Source: Bin87 sp965207585 (GTDB lineage Bacteria; Chloroflexota; Dehalococcoidia; Lucifugimonadales; UBA3495). From it: 64,000 bases of DNA. The stretch covers positions 3,782,001-3,846,000 of the forward strand of contig CBDBMT010000003.1 of assembly GCA_965207585.1 (NCBI GenBank), in the 5' to 3' direction. A program made the translations under genes and the position numbers. Of this stretch, positions 25,473-33,439 are shown piece after piece. The notes below the pieces were generated by a model that worked only from the letters and a program-made list of their open reading frames with translations, was not told the origin of the DNA and did not search any database. The stretch's first letter is position 1, and the number at the start of each line of letters is the position of its first letter.

Positions 25473-26378
25473 ATGCCTACTAGCTTGGATCAAATCGTGG
25501 AGTCCTACGACGCAGAGCGTCTCGCCACCGGCTTCTCGTTCACCGAAGGGCCCCTGTGGCACCCGGACGGCTACCTGCTGTTCGTGAACAACCGGGTCAA
25601 CGAGATCTACCGCCTGGTGCCCGGCGGCGAACCGGAGGTGGTACGGGAGAACAGCGGCGGCGCCAACGGGCTGACCTTCGACCTGCAAGGCCGAATCATC
25701 ATGTGCGACGGGGACGACCGGCGGATGACCCGCTGGGAAGCCGACGGCTCGATCACCGTCATCGCCGACCAGTGGGAGGGCAAGCGGCTGCACCGGCCCA
25801 ACGACGTGGTGTGCCGCTCCGACGGAAGCATCTACTTCACCAGCCCCGGGCTGCGCCTGCCGCCGGAGGAGCGGGAAATGGACATCCACCCGGTCCATCG
25901 CATCGCGCCGGACGGCACCGTCAGCGTCGCCATCGACGACCTGGAATCGCCCAACGGCCTGGCCTTCTCGCCCGACGAAACCATCCTGTACGCCGACAAC
26001 ACCCGGCGCGGCGACGAATGCGCGGCGGAGAAGGAACGGGGAGAAGTTTGCTCCCACCAGTACATCCGGGCCTATGATGTGGCCCCCGACGGTTCGGTGA
26101 GCAACAGCCGCATGTTCGCCGAGATGCACTCGGCAGAGGACGGTGTGCCCGACGGGATGAAGGTGGACACCGAGGGTCGGGTGTATTGCACCGGCGCCGG
26201 CGGCGTTTGGGTCTTCGAGCTGGACGGTTCCCTGATTGGCATCATCAGGCTGCCGGAGATCCCGGCCAACTGCGCCTGGGGCGACGCCGACTGCAAAACC
26301 ATGTACTTCACCGCCCGCAGCTCGGTTTACCGGATGCGCATGAAAACCACCGGGATCAACCCCTGGCGCGGCGGATAA
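25473..26378 (+). CDS. SMP-30/gluconolactonase-like (LRE) family hydrolase
   Basis: 301 aa six-bladed propeller of the SMP-30/Gnl/LRE type (PF08450): TEGPLWHPDGYLLFVN, RPNDVVCRSDGSIYFTSPG (metal-binding Asn and Asp), SPNGLAFSPDETILYADN and DGMKVDTEGRVYCTG. Members are calcium- or zinc-dependent lactonases. It has a clear AGGAGG upstream of its ATG and is followed 22 bp later by the PuuE-like gene, probably in one transcript. A lactone or cyclic ester substrate is inferred. Confidence 0.9.
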   Translation: MPTSLDQIVESYDAERLATGFSFTEGPLWHPDGYLLFVNNRVNEIYRLVPGGEPEVVRENSGGANGLTFDLQGRIIMCDGDDRRMTRWEADGSITVIADQWEGKRLHRPNDVVCRSDGSIYFTSPGLRLPPEEREMDIHPVHRIAPDGTVSVAIDDLESPNGLAFSPDETILYADNTRRGDECAAEKERGEVCSHQYIRAYDVAPDGSVSNSRMFAEMHSAEDGVPDGMKVDTEGRVYCTGAGGVWVFELDGSLIGIIRLPEIPANCAWGDADCKTMYFTARSSVYRMRMKTTGINPWRGG

Positions 26379-26400
26379 GCAGCCGCCAAGGAGCAGTTTC

Positions 26401-27294
26401 ATGGCAACACGCGACCTGATTGGCTACGGCGCCAACCCGCCAGCGGTGGAGTGGCCTGACGGGGCACGCATCGCCGTGTCCTTCGTCCTCAACTACGAGG
26501 AGGGTTCAGAGAACTCGATACTGGACGGCGACCCGCACGGCGAGACGGTGGGCGAGTCGCCGTCGCCAGTGGCCCTTGGCGAGCGGGACCTGGCCAACGA
26601 GTCCTTCTTCGAGTACGGCAGCCGAGTGGGCGTCTGGCGCATCCTGGACATGTTCGACGAGTACGGGGTGGACGCCACCATCTACGCCTGCGCCCTGGCC
26701 CTGGAGCGCAACCCGGAAGTCGGGCGGGAGATCGTGCGCCGAGGACACGAGGTCATGGGCCACGGCAACCGCTGGGAAGAGTACTACAAGATGGACCGGG
26801 ACGAGGAACGGCGAGCCATCCACGAAGCCGTGGCATCCATCGAGCGTTCCTGCGGTGAGCGTCCGCTGGGCTGGTACACCCGGTACGGCCCCAGCGTGAA
26901 CACGCGGGAGCTGGTGGTGGAGGAAGGCGGTTTCGTCTACGACTGCAACGCCTACAACGACGACCTGCCCTACTACACGCAGGTGCACGGCAACCCGTGG
27001 CTGGTGGTCCCCTACTCGCTGGAGGTCAACGACTACGGGTTCTGGCGCGGACAGCTTTCAACGCCGATGGATTTCTTCGAGTCGGCCCGCCACTGCTTCG
27101 ACACGCTCTACCGCGAGGGAGAGACGCACCCCAAGATGATGTCAGTGGGACTCCACTGCCGCATCATCGGCAAGCCGGCCCGGGCGGCGGCGCTGCGCCG
27201 GTTCATCGAGTACGTGAAGAGCAAGCCCGGGGTGTGGCTGCCCCGCCGCATCGACATCGCCCGGTGGTGGCTGGAGCACTATCCGGCCCGGTAG
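26401..27294 (+). CDS. Polysaccharide-deacetylase-fold hydrolase (PuuE allantoinase-like)
   Basis: 297 aa NodB-like barrel. It begins ATRDLIGYGANPPAVEWP and has FVLNYEEGSENSILDGD, the pattern of PuuE-type proteins (cofactor-free allantoinase and related amidases). Later motifs are HEVMGHGNRWEEYY (the first His group), GWYTRYGPS and SVGLHCRIIGKPAR. Whether it acts on allantoin or another cyclic amide is not known; no other purine-degradation genes are adjacent. AAGGAG lies upstream of the ATG. Its stop is 3 bp from that of the convergent DAO-type oxidase. Confidence 0.86.
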   Translation: MATRDLIGYGANPPAVEWPDGARIAVSFVLNYEEGSENSILDGDPHGETVGESPSPVALGERDLANESFFEYGSRVGVWRILDMFDEYGVDATIYACALALERNPEVGREIVRRGHEVMGHGNRWEEYYKMDRDEERRAIHEAVASIERSCGERPLGWYTRYGPSVNTRELVVEEGGFVYDCNAYNDDLPYYTQVHGNPWLVVPYSLEVNDYGFWRGQLSTPMDFFESARHCFDTLYREGETHPKMMSVGLHCRIIGKPARAAALRRFIEYVKSKPGVWLPRRIDIARWWLEHYPAR

Positions 27295-27297
27295 CGG

Positions 27298-28491
27298 TTA
27301 TTCGTCTACGGTCTGGGCGGCGACCAGGAAATTCGCGTCGTTAAAATCCGCGAAGCGGTCGGGCAGGAACTCGCTCATGTCAGAAACGACCTGGGTTGAA
27401 CCGTCGCGGATATAGTCGGCGATGATCCTGCCGGTGACCGGCCCCAGGTGAATGCCCTTGGTGGTGTGGCCGGTGGCCAGCAGGACACCATCCCAGCCCG
27501 GCACCGGGCCGATGATGGGTTTGCTGTCGGGGCTCAGCGGGCGGGAGCCGGCAAGCTGCTGCACAAGCTCGGCGCGCTCCAGGTCGGGGAATACGTCGAT
27601 GGCGCGTTGGAGCAATTCCAATCGTGCGCCTTCGGTGGGCTGGCGGTCGAATTCCTCGCCCGCAAAGAGCTCCCTCTGGTCGTAGTCCCGGCCGCCGGTG
27701 CTGCCCACGCTGGTGAGGCCGTCCCGCCGGCTGATCATGTGGCCGCGCTTGGGCGAGCTGATCAGCACGGGCAGGGGTTCGCCGGGGTAGTTGAGCAGGA
27801 GCCGCTCGCCCTTCATCGGCCGTACCGGCACGGGGAAGCCCAACCACGGAGTGAAAGCTCGGCTCCAGGTTCCGGCGGCCACCACCACCGCACCGCAGCG
27901 CACGTCCCCGGACGCGGTTTTGACGCCGGTGATGGTCGAGCCACTGGCGATGATGCCGGTTACCTCTCGGTGGACGATATCCGCGCCCTTGAACTCAGCA
28001 CCCCGGGCCAGCGCGAGGTTGAAACGGTAGCTGTCCAGCTGGGCCGACTCGTCCTCGTACACCGCGCCGATGATGTCTGGCGATAGGCGCGGCTCGATGG
28101 ACTGAACCTCCAGTGCGTCGATCCAGCGCATTGAGACGTGCGGTTCCTGCCAGACCATCAGATCTCTGATCAGGCCCGCTTCGTCCTCGTCCAGCGCCAA
28201 CCGGAGGGATGGGCGACGCTGGTACAGCAGGTCCATCCCGGTAGCGGCTTCCAGCTCGGGAACGATCCGCGGAAACTCGGCATACGAGGCCCGGGCGAGT
28301 TCGAATGACGCCCCGGGGGAGAACTCAGCGCCCAGCAGACTGAGAGAACCGGTGGCGTGGGCGGAGGCGCCGCTGCCGATGGCCTCCCGTTCCAGCAGGG
28401 CCACCTTGACCCCTTCCCGGGCCAGATAGTAAGCGACGGAACAGCCGACCACGCCGGCGCCGATGACGATTACGTCCGCAGTTTCAGGCAA
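27298..28491 (-). CDS. FAD-dependent amine/amino acid oxidase (DAO family)
   Basis: 397 aa. The dinucleotide-binding motif IGAGVVGCSVAYYLAREG (about 10-27) and the family's C-terminal ATGHTTKGIHLGPVTGRIIADYI are clear, matching glycine/D-amino-acid oxidase-like flavoenzymes (PF01266). The start is a TTG at 28491 with GAGGAG about 8 nt upstream, better than any internal ATG. The substrate is likely an amino acid or secondary amine. It lies downstream of a strong terminator and the alpha/beta hydrolase gene, so it has its own promoter or relies on read-through. Confidence 0.88.
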   Translation of the reverse strand: MPETADVIVIGAGVVGCSVAYYLAREGVKVALLEREAIGSGASAHATGSLSLLGAEFSPGASFELARASYAEFPRIVPELEAATGMDLLYQRRPSLRLALDEDEAGLIRDLMVWQEPHVSMRWIDALEVQSIEPRLSPDIIGAVYEDESAQLDSYRFNLALARGAEFKGADIVHREVTGIIASGSTITGVKTASGDVRCGAVVVAAGTWSRAFTPWLGFPVPVRPMKGERLLLNYPGEPLPVLISSPKRGHMISRRDGLTSVGSTGGRDYDQRELFAGEEFDRQPTEGARLELLQRAIDVFPDLERAELVQQLAGSRPLSPDSKPIIGPVPGWDGVLLATGHTTKGIHLGPVTGRIIADYIRDGSTQVVSDMSEFLPDRFADFNDANFLVAAQTVDE

Positions 28492-28548
28492 AGCAAGCTC
28501 CTCTGGTCATGGTGTTCAGGCTTGAATGATACAGCTATGATACCGAAA

Positions 28549-28597
28549 GGCCCCGGTGTTTCCGCCGGCGTCGATTGGCTGGCGGAACACCGGGGCC
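28549..28597 (-). terminator. Intrinsic terminator of the alpha/beta hydrolase gene
   Basis: Arms of 17-18 nt (28549-28566 and 28581-28597) pair throughout except one bulged T, with a 14-nt loop. On the minus strand a short T-run (TTTC) follows. It lies 28 bp after the hydrolase stop. Confidence 0.7.
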
Positions 28598-28624
28598 CAG
28601 ATGGGTTAGATCGCCTGTTGGCGG

Positions 28625-29383
28625 TCAGGCGGCGGCGCCCACGGGGGCGTGGGCCTTCATAAACCGCCGGGCGTGGGCCACCGCCTCGTCGATGTGCTCC
28701 TGCGAGTCCTTCCAGGGATAAATCGTTACCTCGGAGTTCGGCGCGAGCTCGGCCACCTCCATCGCAACGGCGTAGGGGTGCGCGGGCACGTCTTCGGGCG
28801 CGATCAGGATGGGCGTCTGCAGGTTGCGCACGAAATCGCGGTCAACGGTGAAAACGAAGTCCGCCCGGTTGGTGTACATGTTCGTTAAGAAGTCATGCAC
28901 CATGTCCATGGTTATGTCCGGTCGCTTCTCGCACAGCGGCGGCCCCCAACCCTTGATGTTGTTCTGATAGAACAGGTCCGGCAGCTCCGGCCGGAACCCG
29001 CTGGGCTGCATGAAGCAGGCCCCAACAATGCGGTCCGAGGCCAAGCGGAGCAGGTTGTGCATCATCGGGCCGCCGATGCAGAAGCCCATGACCAGGAACT
29101 TATCGATGCCCAGGTAGTCCATCAGGCCCAGCTGGTCTTCCGAGTAGGCGTCCCACGGGCGGTCGATCTCCAGCGGCCCGCTGGACTGGCCCGGGGGCGA
29201 GTTCCGCAGGTCGGCGGCGATAACGCGGAAGTCGTTCTTGTAGGCTTCCATGGGGTTGAAGGGATGCGTCTTCAATCCCTCGACGGTGGAGTTGAGGCCA
29301 CCGCCCGGGACGATCAGCAGGGGAAATCCGGAACCGACCTCTTCGTAGTAAATGCGGGTGTCGCCTCTTTCGTAGAACGGCAT
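28625..29383 (-). CDS. Alpha/beta hydrolase with a Cys-type nucleophile elbow
   Basis: 252 aa from the ATG at 29383, with GGAGGAGG upstream. The fold landmarks are PLLIVPGGGLNS, VIAADLRNSPPGQSS and the C-terminal EHIDEA with the catalytic-His candidate. The nucleophile elbow reads GFCIGG, so Cys replaces the usual Ser, as in dienelactone hydrolase (GxCxGG). The acid candidate is Asp in APEDVPAHP. A lactone- or ester-hydrolysing role in aromatic compound breakdown would fit, but this is inference. Confidence 0.85.
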   Translation of the reverse strand: MPFYERGDTRIYYEEVGSGFPLLIVPGGGLNSTVEGLKTHPFNPMEAYKNDFRVIAADLRNSPPGQSSGPLEIDRPWDAYSEDQLGLMDYLGIDKFLVMGFCIGGPMMHNLLRLASDRIVGACFMQPSGFRPELPDLFYQNNIKGWGPPLCEKRPDITMDMVHDFLTNMYTNRADFVFTVDRDFVRNLQTPILIAPEDVPAHPYAVAMEVAELAPNSEVTIYPWKDSQEHIDEAVAHARRFMKAHAPVGAAA

Positions 29384-29566
29384 GGTTGCCTCCTCCATCA
29401 GCGGGTCGCGGGGTTACTGTGCCTCAGATTCGCGGGTTGAATCTAATCGACGATGGTTTGAGCGGTCAACAGTGGGGATTGGCGTCGATTTTACCCATTT
29501 GACACCTGAAACGGCGGCTGATAGGGTTATTGCGCTTTGCGAAATCACTTTGGAGTAGTTGCTGCA

Positions 29567-29776
29567 GTGCCCGAGCGTCAGGAAAACAACCAATCACGAC
29601 CTTCGCGTCGCCGCTTTTTGGGGGTGCTCGGCGCCGGCATTGCCGGAGTTGCAGTGGTAACTTCGATATTGCCGTTCGGTCGGCGCAACAACGCGGCCGA
29701 GGCGACAAATGAATTCCCCGGGCCCGGGTCAATGTTCCACCCGGCTCAGGATCCCAGGACCGACCCGCGTCGCTAG
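29567..29776 (+). CDS. Small Tat-signal protein
   Basis: 69 aa from the GTG at 29567 (GGAG 11 nt upstream). It has a twin-arginine signal: SRRRFLGVLGAGIAGVAVV, with the double Arg, Phe-Leu and a hydrophobic core. A mature part of only about 25 residues follows (ATNEFPGPGSM...), rich in Pro, Asp and Arg. No family was recognised. It lies between divergent alpha/beta hydrolase and convergent mutL genes, and is followed by its own terminator, so it is a separate transcription unit. It could be an exported peptide or an accessory of a Tat-exported complex. Confidence 0.6.
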   Translation: MPERQENNQSRPSRRRFLGVLGAGIAGVAVVTSILPFGRRNNAAEATNEFPGPGSMFHPAQDPRTDPRR

Positions 29777-29811
29777 CCAAGCGCCAAGCGTCGACAAACC
29801 GTCACCGTAAT

Positions 29812-29841
29812 GAGGCAGCCTTGGGGGCTGCCTCTTTGCTT
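29812..29841 (+). terminator. Intrinsic terminator after the Tat-signal gene
   Basis: Nine-bp perfect arms (GAGGCAGCC and its complement) with a 5-nt loop are followed by TTTGCTT. It lies 35 bp after the stop codon and just before the convergent mutL stop. Confidence 0.75.
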
Positions 29842-29851
29842 GGTCTCAGGT

Positions 29852-31588
29852 TCAGCGGCGGCCGAATTCGCGTTCCAACTGGTACTCGGAAAAATGGACC
29901 ACCGTAGGGCGTCCGTGGGGGCAGTTGTGCGGGTTTTCGGTGGATTGCAGTTGGCGGAGCAGCGCGTCCATCTCTTCCTGCGCCAACGTCATCCCCGCGC
30001 GCACGGAACCGTGGCACGCAACGGTGGCAGCCAGCGCGTCCTCCCGCTCCATCACCACCTGCTCCACAGCCACGGCATCCAGCAAATCGCACAGGGCGGC
30101 GGCAGGGTCAGGGCTGGCGCGGGCTGCCAAGTTTGCAGGTAGCGCACGGACCAGCCAGGCGCGATCTCCGAAAGGTTCCAGCGCAAAACCGTAGTCCGAA
30201 AGCAGGTCGGCATAGCTTTCCAGGGTAACCGCCTGGCCCGCGGAGAGTTCTGCCGTCATGGGGGCAAGCAAGGGTTGTGAAGGTCGCTCGTCGCCTTGCC
30301 TGCGCTGGCGGATCTGATCGAAGACCACCCGTTCGTGGGCGGCATGCTGGTCGATGAGGTACATGCCGGATCCACCCTCCGCCACGATGTAGGTCCGGTG
30401 GATCTGACCGACGACGCGCAGGTCTGCCAACACGTCGCGCAGCGACCCTTCCGCTGGCGCCAGCGTCGTGGCGGATAGCGCGACGCCACTGGTTCGCGGC
30501 GTCGCTCCGCCGGTGGACGACAGGCGCGGAGTTTCTGAGGATGGCGATGGCTGTGGGCTCGCGTCGACGGGAGTGAATGATCGCGTTGCGGTTCGCACTG
30601 GCGCATGGGCGATCAGGGCTTCCCGCACAGCGCGCTGCACCAGGGAAAACAACCGGTCGGCGTTGCGGAACCGTACCTCCCGCTTGGTGGGATGGGAGTT
30701 TACGTCCACCTGTTCGGCGGGCACAGAAATGTTGATGACAGCAAACGGAAAGCGGCGATCAGGCAGGCTCCCCTGGTATGCCTGCTCGATGGCGTAGTAG
30801 ATGGAGCGGTCGTAAACCCACCGCCGGTTGACCAGGAGGGTCGTATAGGAGCGGTTGCGCCGGTGGAGCTCCGGGGCGCCGGTGTATCCATCGACGGCAA
30901 CGTCGTCATCAGCGAGAGATACGGGCAGCATGCGCCCCGCCACCTCTGCTCCGTAGATGGACAGGATAGCGTCCTGAAGCCGGCCGGATCCCGGGGTCCT
31001 GATCGCCTCTCGCCCGTCCACGGAGAGGGCAAAACGCACCTCGGGATGGGCCAGGCCATAGCGAGTAACCACTTCCTGAATCCGGGCAGCCTCGGCCGGC
31101 GCAGAGCGCAGGAACTTGCGGCGGGCAGGCAGATCACCGAACAGATCGGCCACCTGGACCGATGTCCCCGGCGGGCATCCCTCATGGCGTTGTCCCACGC
31201 AGGCGCCGTGGCGAAATTCGATGCGGGCTCCTGCATCCGAGTCGAGCGTACGAGTGGTGCAGACCACGTGGGCCACGGCCGCAACGCTGGGCAGCGCTTC
31301 GCCGCGGAATCCCAAAGTGGAAACCGTGCTCAGATCCTCGACGGTAGAAAGCTTGCTCGTGGCATGATGGCGGAAGGCTAGGCCCAGTTCATCAAGAGGG
31401 ATGCCACAGCCGTCGTCGGTGACTCGGATCTCGGCGACCCCGCCTTCGCGGATGGAGACGGCGATACTGGTGGCGCCGGCGTCCAGCGAGTTCTCCACCA
31501 GCTCTTTGACCACCGATGCCGGGCGTTCGATGACCTCGCCGGCCGCGATTTGGGCAGCGACGTGAGGCGGGAGCTGTTGGATGGGCAT
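29852..31588 (-). CDS. mutL: DNA mismatch repair protein MutL
   Basis: 578 aa from the ATG at 31588 (the frame is open to 31768 without family similarity). The GHKL ATPase domain is complete: IAAGEVIERPASVVKELVENSLDAGA (N-box), VTDDGCGIP and TLGFRGEALPS. The C-terminal endonuclease domain has DQHAAHER near residue 410, ACHGSVRAG and CPHGRPT, which are metal-binding motifs of nicking MutL. The last position of the DQHA(x)2E(x)4E motif is Asp here. It acts with MutS to nick the daughter strand. MutS is not in this window. The HAD gene upstream is 16 bp away. Confidence 0.95.
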   Translation of the reverse strand: MPIQQLPPHVAAQIAAGEVIERPASVVKELVENSLDAGATSIAVSIREGGVAEIRVTDDGCGIPLDELGLAFRHHATSKLSTVEDLSTVSTLGFRGEALPSVAAVAHVVCTTRTLDSDAGARIEFRHGACVGQRHEGCPPGTSVQVADLFGDLPARRKFLRSAPAEAARIQEVVTRYGLAHPEVRFALSVDGREAIRTPGSGRLQDAILSIYGAEVAGRMLPVSLADDDVAVDGYTGAPELHRRNRSYTTLLVNRRWVYDRSIYYAIEQAYQGSLPDRRFPFAVINISVPAEQVDVNSHPTKREVRFRNADRLFSLVQRAVREALIAHAPVRTATRSFTPVDASPQPSPSSETPRLSSTGGATPRTSGVALSATTLAPAEGSLRDVLADLRVVGQIHRTYIVAEGGSGMYLIDQHAAHERVVFDQIRQRRQGDERPSQPLLAPMTAELSAGQAVTLESYADLLSDYGFALEPFGDRAWLVRALPANLAARASPDPAAALCDLLDAVAVEQVVMEREDALAATVACHGSVRAGMTLAQEEMDALLRQLQSTENPHNCPHGRPTVVHFSEYQLEREFGRR

Positions 31589-31604
31589 TTGTCGGGTCGC
31601 GACG

Positions 31605-32042
31605 CTAGAACAAGGGTATCTTGGTTCCCTTGGCGCGGTACTGGCGGTCTTCCGAGTCGCCGGTTTCCTGGAAATCGCAGATGATTCGGTAAATGCGATC
31701 CATCTCGTGGTCAACGCTCCGCGAGAAGAAATACGGCGGAACCCAGACGCCGCCGAAGGCCGCCACAATCTCGGGGTAATCGTCGATTACAAACTCCGGT
31801 TCTACCGGGATCTTCAGCTCCGGCAACCGCTCGTGGAAATGGTGGGTGGGCTTCTCGTACACGCCGGAAACGAACCGATGCAAGTCGTGCTTCTCGATCA
31901 CCTCCCAACGCTCGCCCATGCCGGACCAGATGTAAATTTCGTGGCCATCATCAAGGAGTTTCTGGAAGGTGTCCACGGTGCCGGGGCGAAGGGTATCGTC
32001 CAGGCCCAGGATGGTGTAGTCGACGTCGAAAAATATCTTCAT
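31605..32042 (-). CDS. Small HAD-superfamily phosphatase
   Basis: 145 aa. The HAD motif I is DVDYTIL at residues 6-12 (D-x-D), motif II Ser/Thr is in YIWSGMGERWEV, and the later Asp pair lies in PEFVIDDYPE. A cap domain is absent or minimal, so this is a small HAD hydrolase with a macromolecular or nucleotide-type substrate; no specific substrate is known. It probably forms an operon with mutL (16 bp) and lies 46 bp downstream of the ArsC/Spx-like gene. Confidence 0.82.
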   Translation of the reverse strand: MKIFFDVDYTILGLDDTLRPGTVDTFQKLLDDGHEIYIWSGMGERWEVIEKHDLHRFVSGVYEKPTHHFHERLPELKIPVEPEFVIDDYPEIVAAFGGVWVPPYFFSRSVDHEMDRIYRIICDFQETGDSEDRQYRAKGTKIPLF

Positions 32043-32088
32043 AATCGATCGGTGTCCTGGCGGCGTTGCAGGTTCGGCGTGGATCGGA

Positions 32089-32451
32089 TCAAGAGCTGAG
32101 CGCTTCGGTCATGGCCTTGACGCTGGCTCCCACGATCAAACGATCACCCAATCGCACGATGGGGCGGCGAACCAAACGGGGTTCTTCCAGCATCAACGCC
32201 AGCTTCCGTTCATCCGAGAGGTCGGCGGCGTTCAGGCCCATCTTTTTCAAGGAGGGGCTGCGCGCGGCGAACATGCCGGTCACGCCGGGATCTCCCAACT
32301 CGGCGACGAGCTCGCGCAGTTCCGTTTCGGTGAACGGTTCTTTGAAATAATCGCGTTCTTCAACCGTGTATCCATTTTGCACGAGCAACTCTCGCACCTT
32401 GCGACAGCTGCTTCAACGTGGCCACCAGTACATCGTTGCGGTAGCGCTCAT
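32089..32451 (-). CDS. ArsC/Spx-like thioredoxin-fold protein with in-frame TGA at the catalytic Cys (candidate selenoprotein)
   Basis: 120 codons from the ATG at 32451 (GAGG upstream). The reading frame begins SATATMYWWPR, meets TGA at codon 13 (32413-32415), and continues in the same frame as SSCRKVRELLVQNGYTVEE to the stop at 32089. The position is where ArsC/Spx-family proteins have the first Cys of a C-x-x-C, so decoding as Sec would give U-S-S-C. The rest is a complete family member: RDYFKEPFT, RSPSLKKMG, LMLEEPRLVRRPI. The next 29 nt of mRNA can fold into a 7-bp stem, a G.G mismatch, a 5-bp stem and an AGG loop. The loop is 13 nt from the TGA, slightly closer than typical. If not Sec, it is a pseudogene or an error. 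Confidence 0.75.
32384..32412 (-). promoter_or_regulatory. Candidate SECIS-like hairpin after the TGA in the ArsC/Spx-like gene
   Basis: On the minus strand, starting with the base after TGA, AGCAGCU pairs with AGUUGCU (one G-U) and UCGCA with UGCGA. A single G.G mismatch lies between the two stems and the apical loop is AGG. Bacterial SECIS elements sit immediately 3' of the UGA and have a G in the first loop bases, as here. Confidence 0.5.
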
Positions 32452-32597
32452 GTGGTCCTCCCGACGAATCCGGTAAACATTGCTGCGGCGGCTGCTATTT
32501 TATAACGATCCGTGGGTTCGGCATAAGTAGGGCGCAGGTAAATTCCATGTAATGTCCGGAGCGGGCCGAGCGGCGCACCTCAATCGGGAGCCCGATA

Positions 32598-32606
32598 TGC
32601 TATAAT
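32598..32606 (+). promoter_or_regulatory. Extended -10 promoter for rpmB
   Basis: TGCTATAAT: a perfect -10 hexamer at 32601-32606 with an upstream TG, 31 bp before the rpmB ATG. The -35 region is weak, as is common for extended -10 promoters. Confidence 0.6.
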
Positions 32607-32636
32607 CTGCCGCACTAACCAGGCAGGAAACGAGCC

Positions 32637-32849
32637 ATGCAGTGCCAGATATGCAACAAGTCCGGCATGACCGGAAACAACGTGAGCCACTCCAACCGTA
32701 AGACCAAGACGCGTTGGAAGGCCAACGTTCACAAGCAGACGCTAGCCATCGACGGCAAGCCGACCCGCGTGAAGATCTGCTCGCGGTGCCTCCGAACGAT
32801 GTACAAGCCGCCGCGCGGCAAGAAAGCCCGGGCACGAGCGGCCGCGTAG
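32637..32849 (+). CDS. rpmB: 50S ribosomal protein L28
   Basis: 70 aa, normal length for L28. It has the family start MQCQICNKSGMTGNNVSHSN, then RKTKTRWKANVHKQTLA and KICSRCLRTMYKP. Two CxxC pairs (CQIC and CSRC) make this the zinc-binding (C+) form. A ribosomal large-subunit protein, it is highly basic. The ATG is preceded by AGGCAGGAAACGAGCC and by an extended -10 promoter. A stable hairpin 16 bp after the stop suggests monocistronic expression. Confidence 0.95.
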   Translation: MQCQICNKSGMTGNNVSHSNRKTKTRWKANVHKQTLAIDGKPTRVKICSRCLRTMYKPPRGKKARARAAA

Positions 32850-32865
32850 CACCTGACGCGCGAGT

Positions 32866-32887
32866 TGACCCGCCTCTAGGCGGGTCA
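32866..32887 (+). terminator. Hairpin after rpmB
   Basis: Nine-bp perfect arms (TGACCCGCC and its complement) with the loop TCTA. The following GTTCAACT is not a strong T-run, so termination may be partial and allow expression of the HEPN-like gene. Confidence 0.55.
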
Positions 32888-32923
32888 GTTCAACTGGAGC
32901 TCACCGGACAGGGCGAGCGTGAC

Positions 32924-33439
32924 ATGACCACCGTTCCCGATTTGCCGCCGCCCGGCGTTCAAAGCGACGAGGACCGTCGTCGGATCAGCCGGATTTTTAT
33001 CGCCCATGCCCGCGAGGAGTTGGCGCAAGGCAGCCGGATGCAGGCGGGCGAGAAAGCGTGGGGCGCCGTGGTGCAACCGTTCAAGATCATCGCAGACCAA
33101 CGGGGCTGGCTGCACAATTCACACCAGGACATCCACGCCGTCGCCAGCCAAATCGCGCTCGAAGTCGGCTTTGACCACGACCAAAGCATGGCCTTGTCGG
33201 ATGCATACCGGGTCGGCCACCAGAACTTCTACGAAAATTTTCACCGGGCGGAAGAGTTGGGCGACATGATTGACCGGGTTGAGGGTTTGATGCCGTACCT
33301 GCTTCAGCTCACGACCACGCCGCCACGCCCGTTCACCATCACCAGCAACACGCAACTGCGACGGCTGCGCCGCCTCACCGGCAACGACAGCCTGGCAATC
33401 GGCGATACGTCCCCGGCAGGTTTCTCCCAAAACCACTAA
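32924..33439 (+). CDS. HEPN/PaREP1-like protein
   Basis: 171 aa, mostly helical. The central part MQAGEKAWGAVVQPFKIIADQRGW with following HxxIHAVAS resembles PaREP1/HEPN-type proteins. A similar block (AAELLWGAVAQALLTVAEINEW) is found in the gene at 63314-63676, so they are paralogues. HEPN folds include RNases and nucleotide-binding partners. The R-x4-6-H RNase motif cannot be assigned with confidence. The stop overlaps that of the convergent rpe gene by 4 bp. ATG start, GGGCGAG upstream. Confidence 0.65.
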   Translation: MTTVPDLPPPGVQSDEDRRRISRIFIAHAREELAQGSRMQAGEKAWGAVVQPFKIIADQRGWLHNSHQDIHAVASQIALEVGFDHDQSMALSDAYRVGHQNFYENFHRAEELGDMIDRVEGLMPYLLQLTTTPPRPFTITSNTQLRRLRRLTGNDSLAIGDTSPAGFSQNH

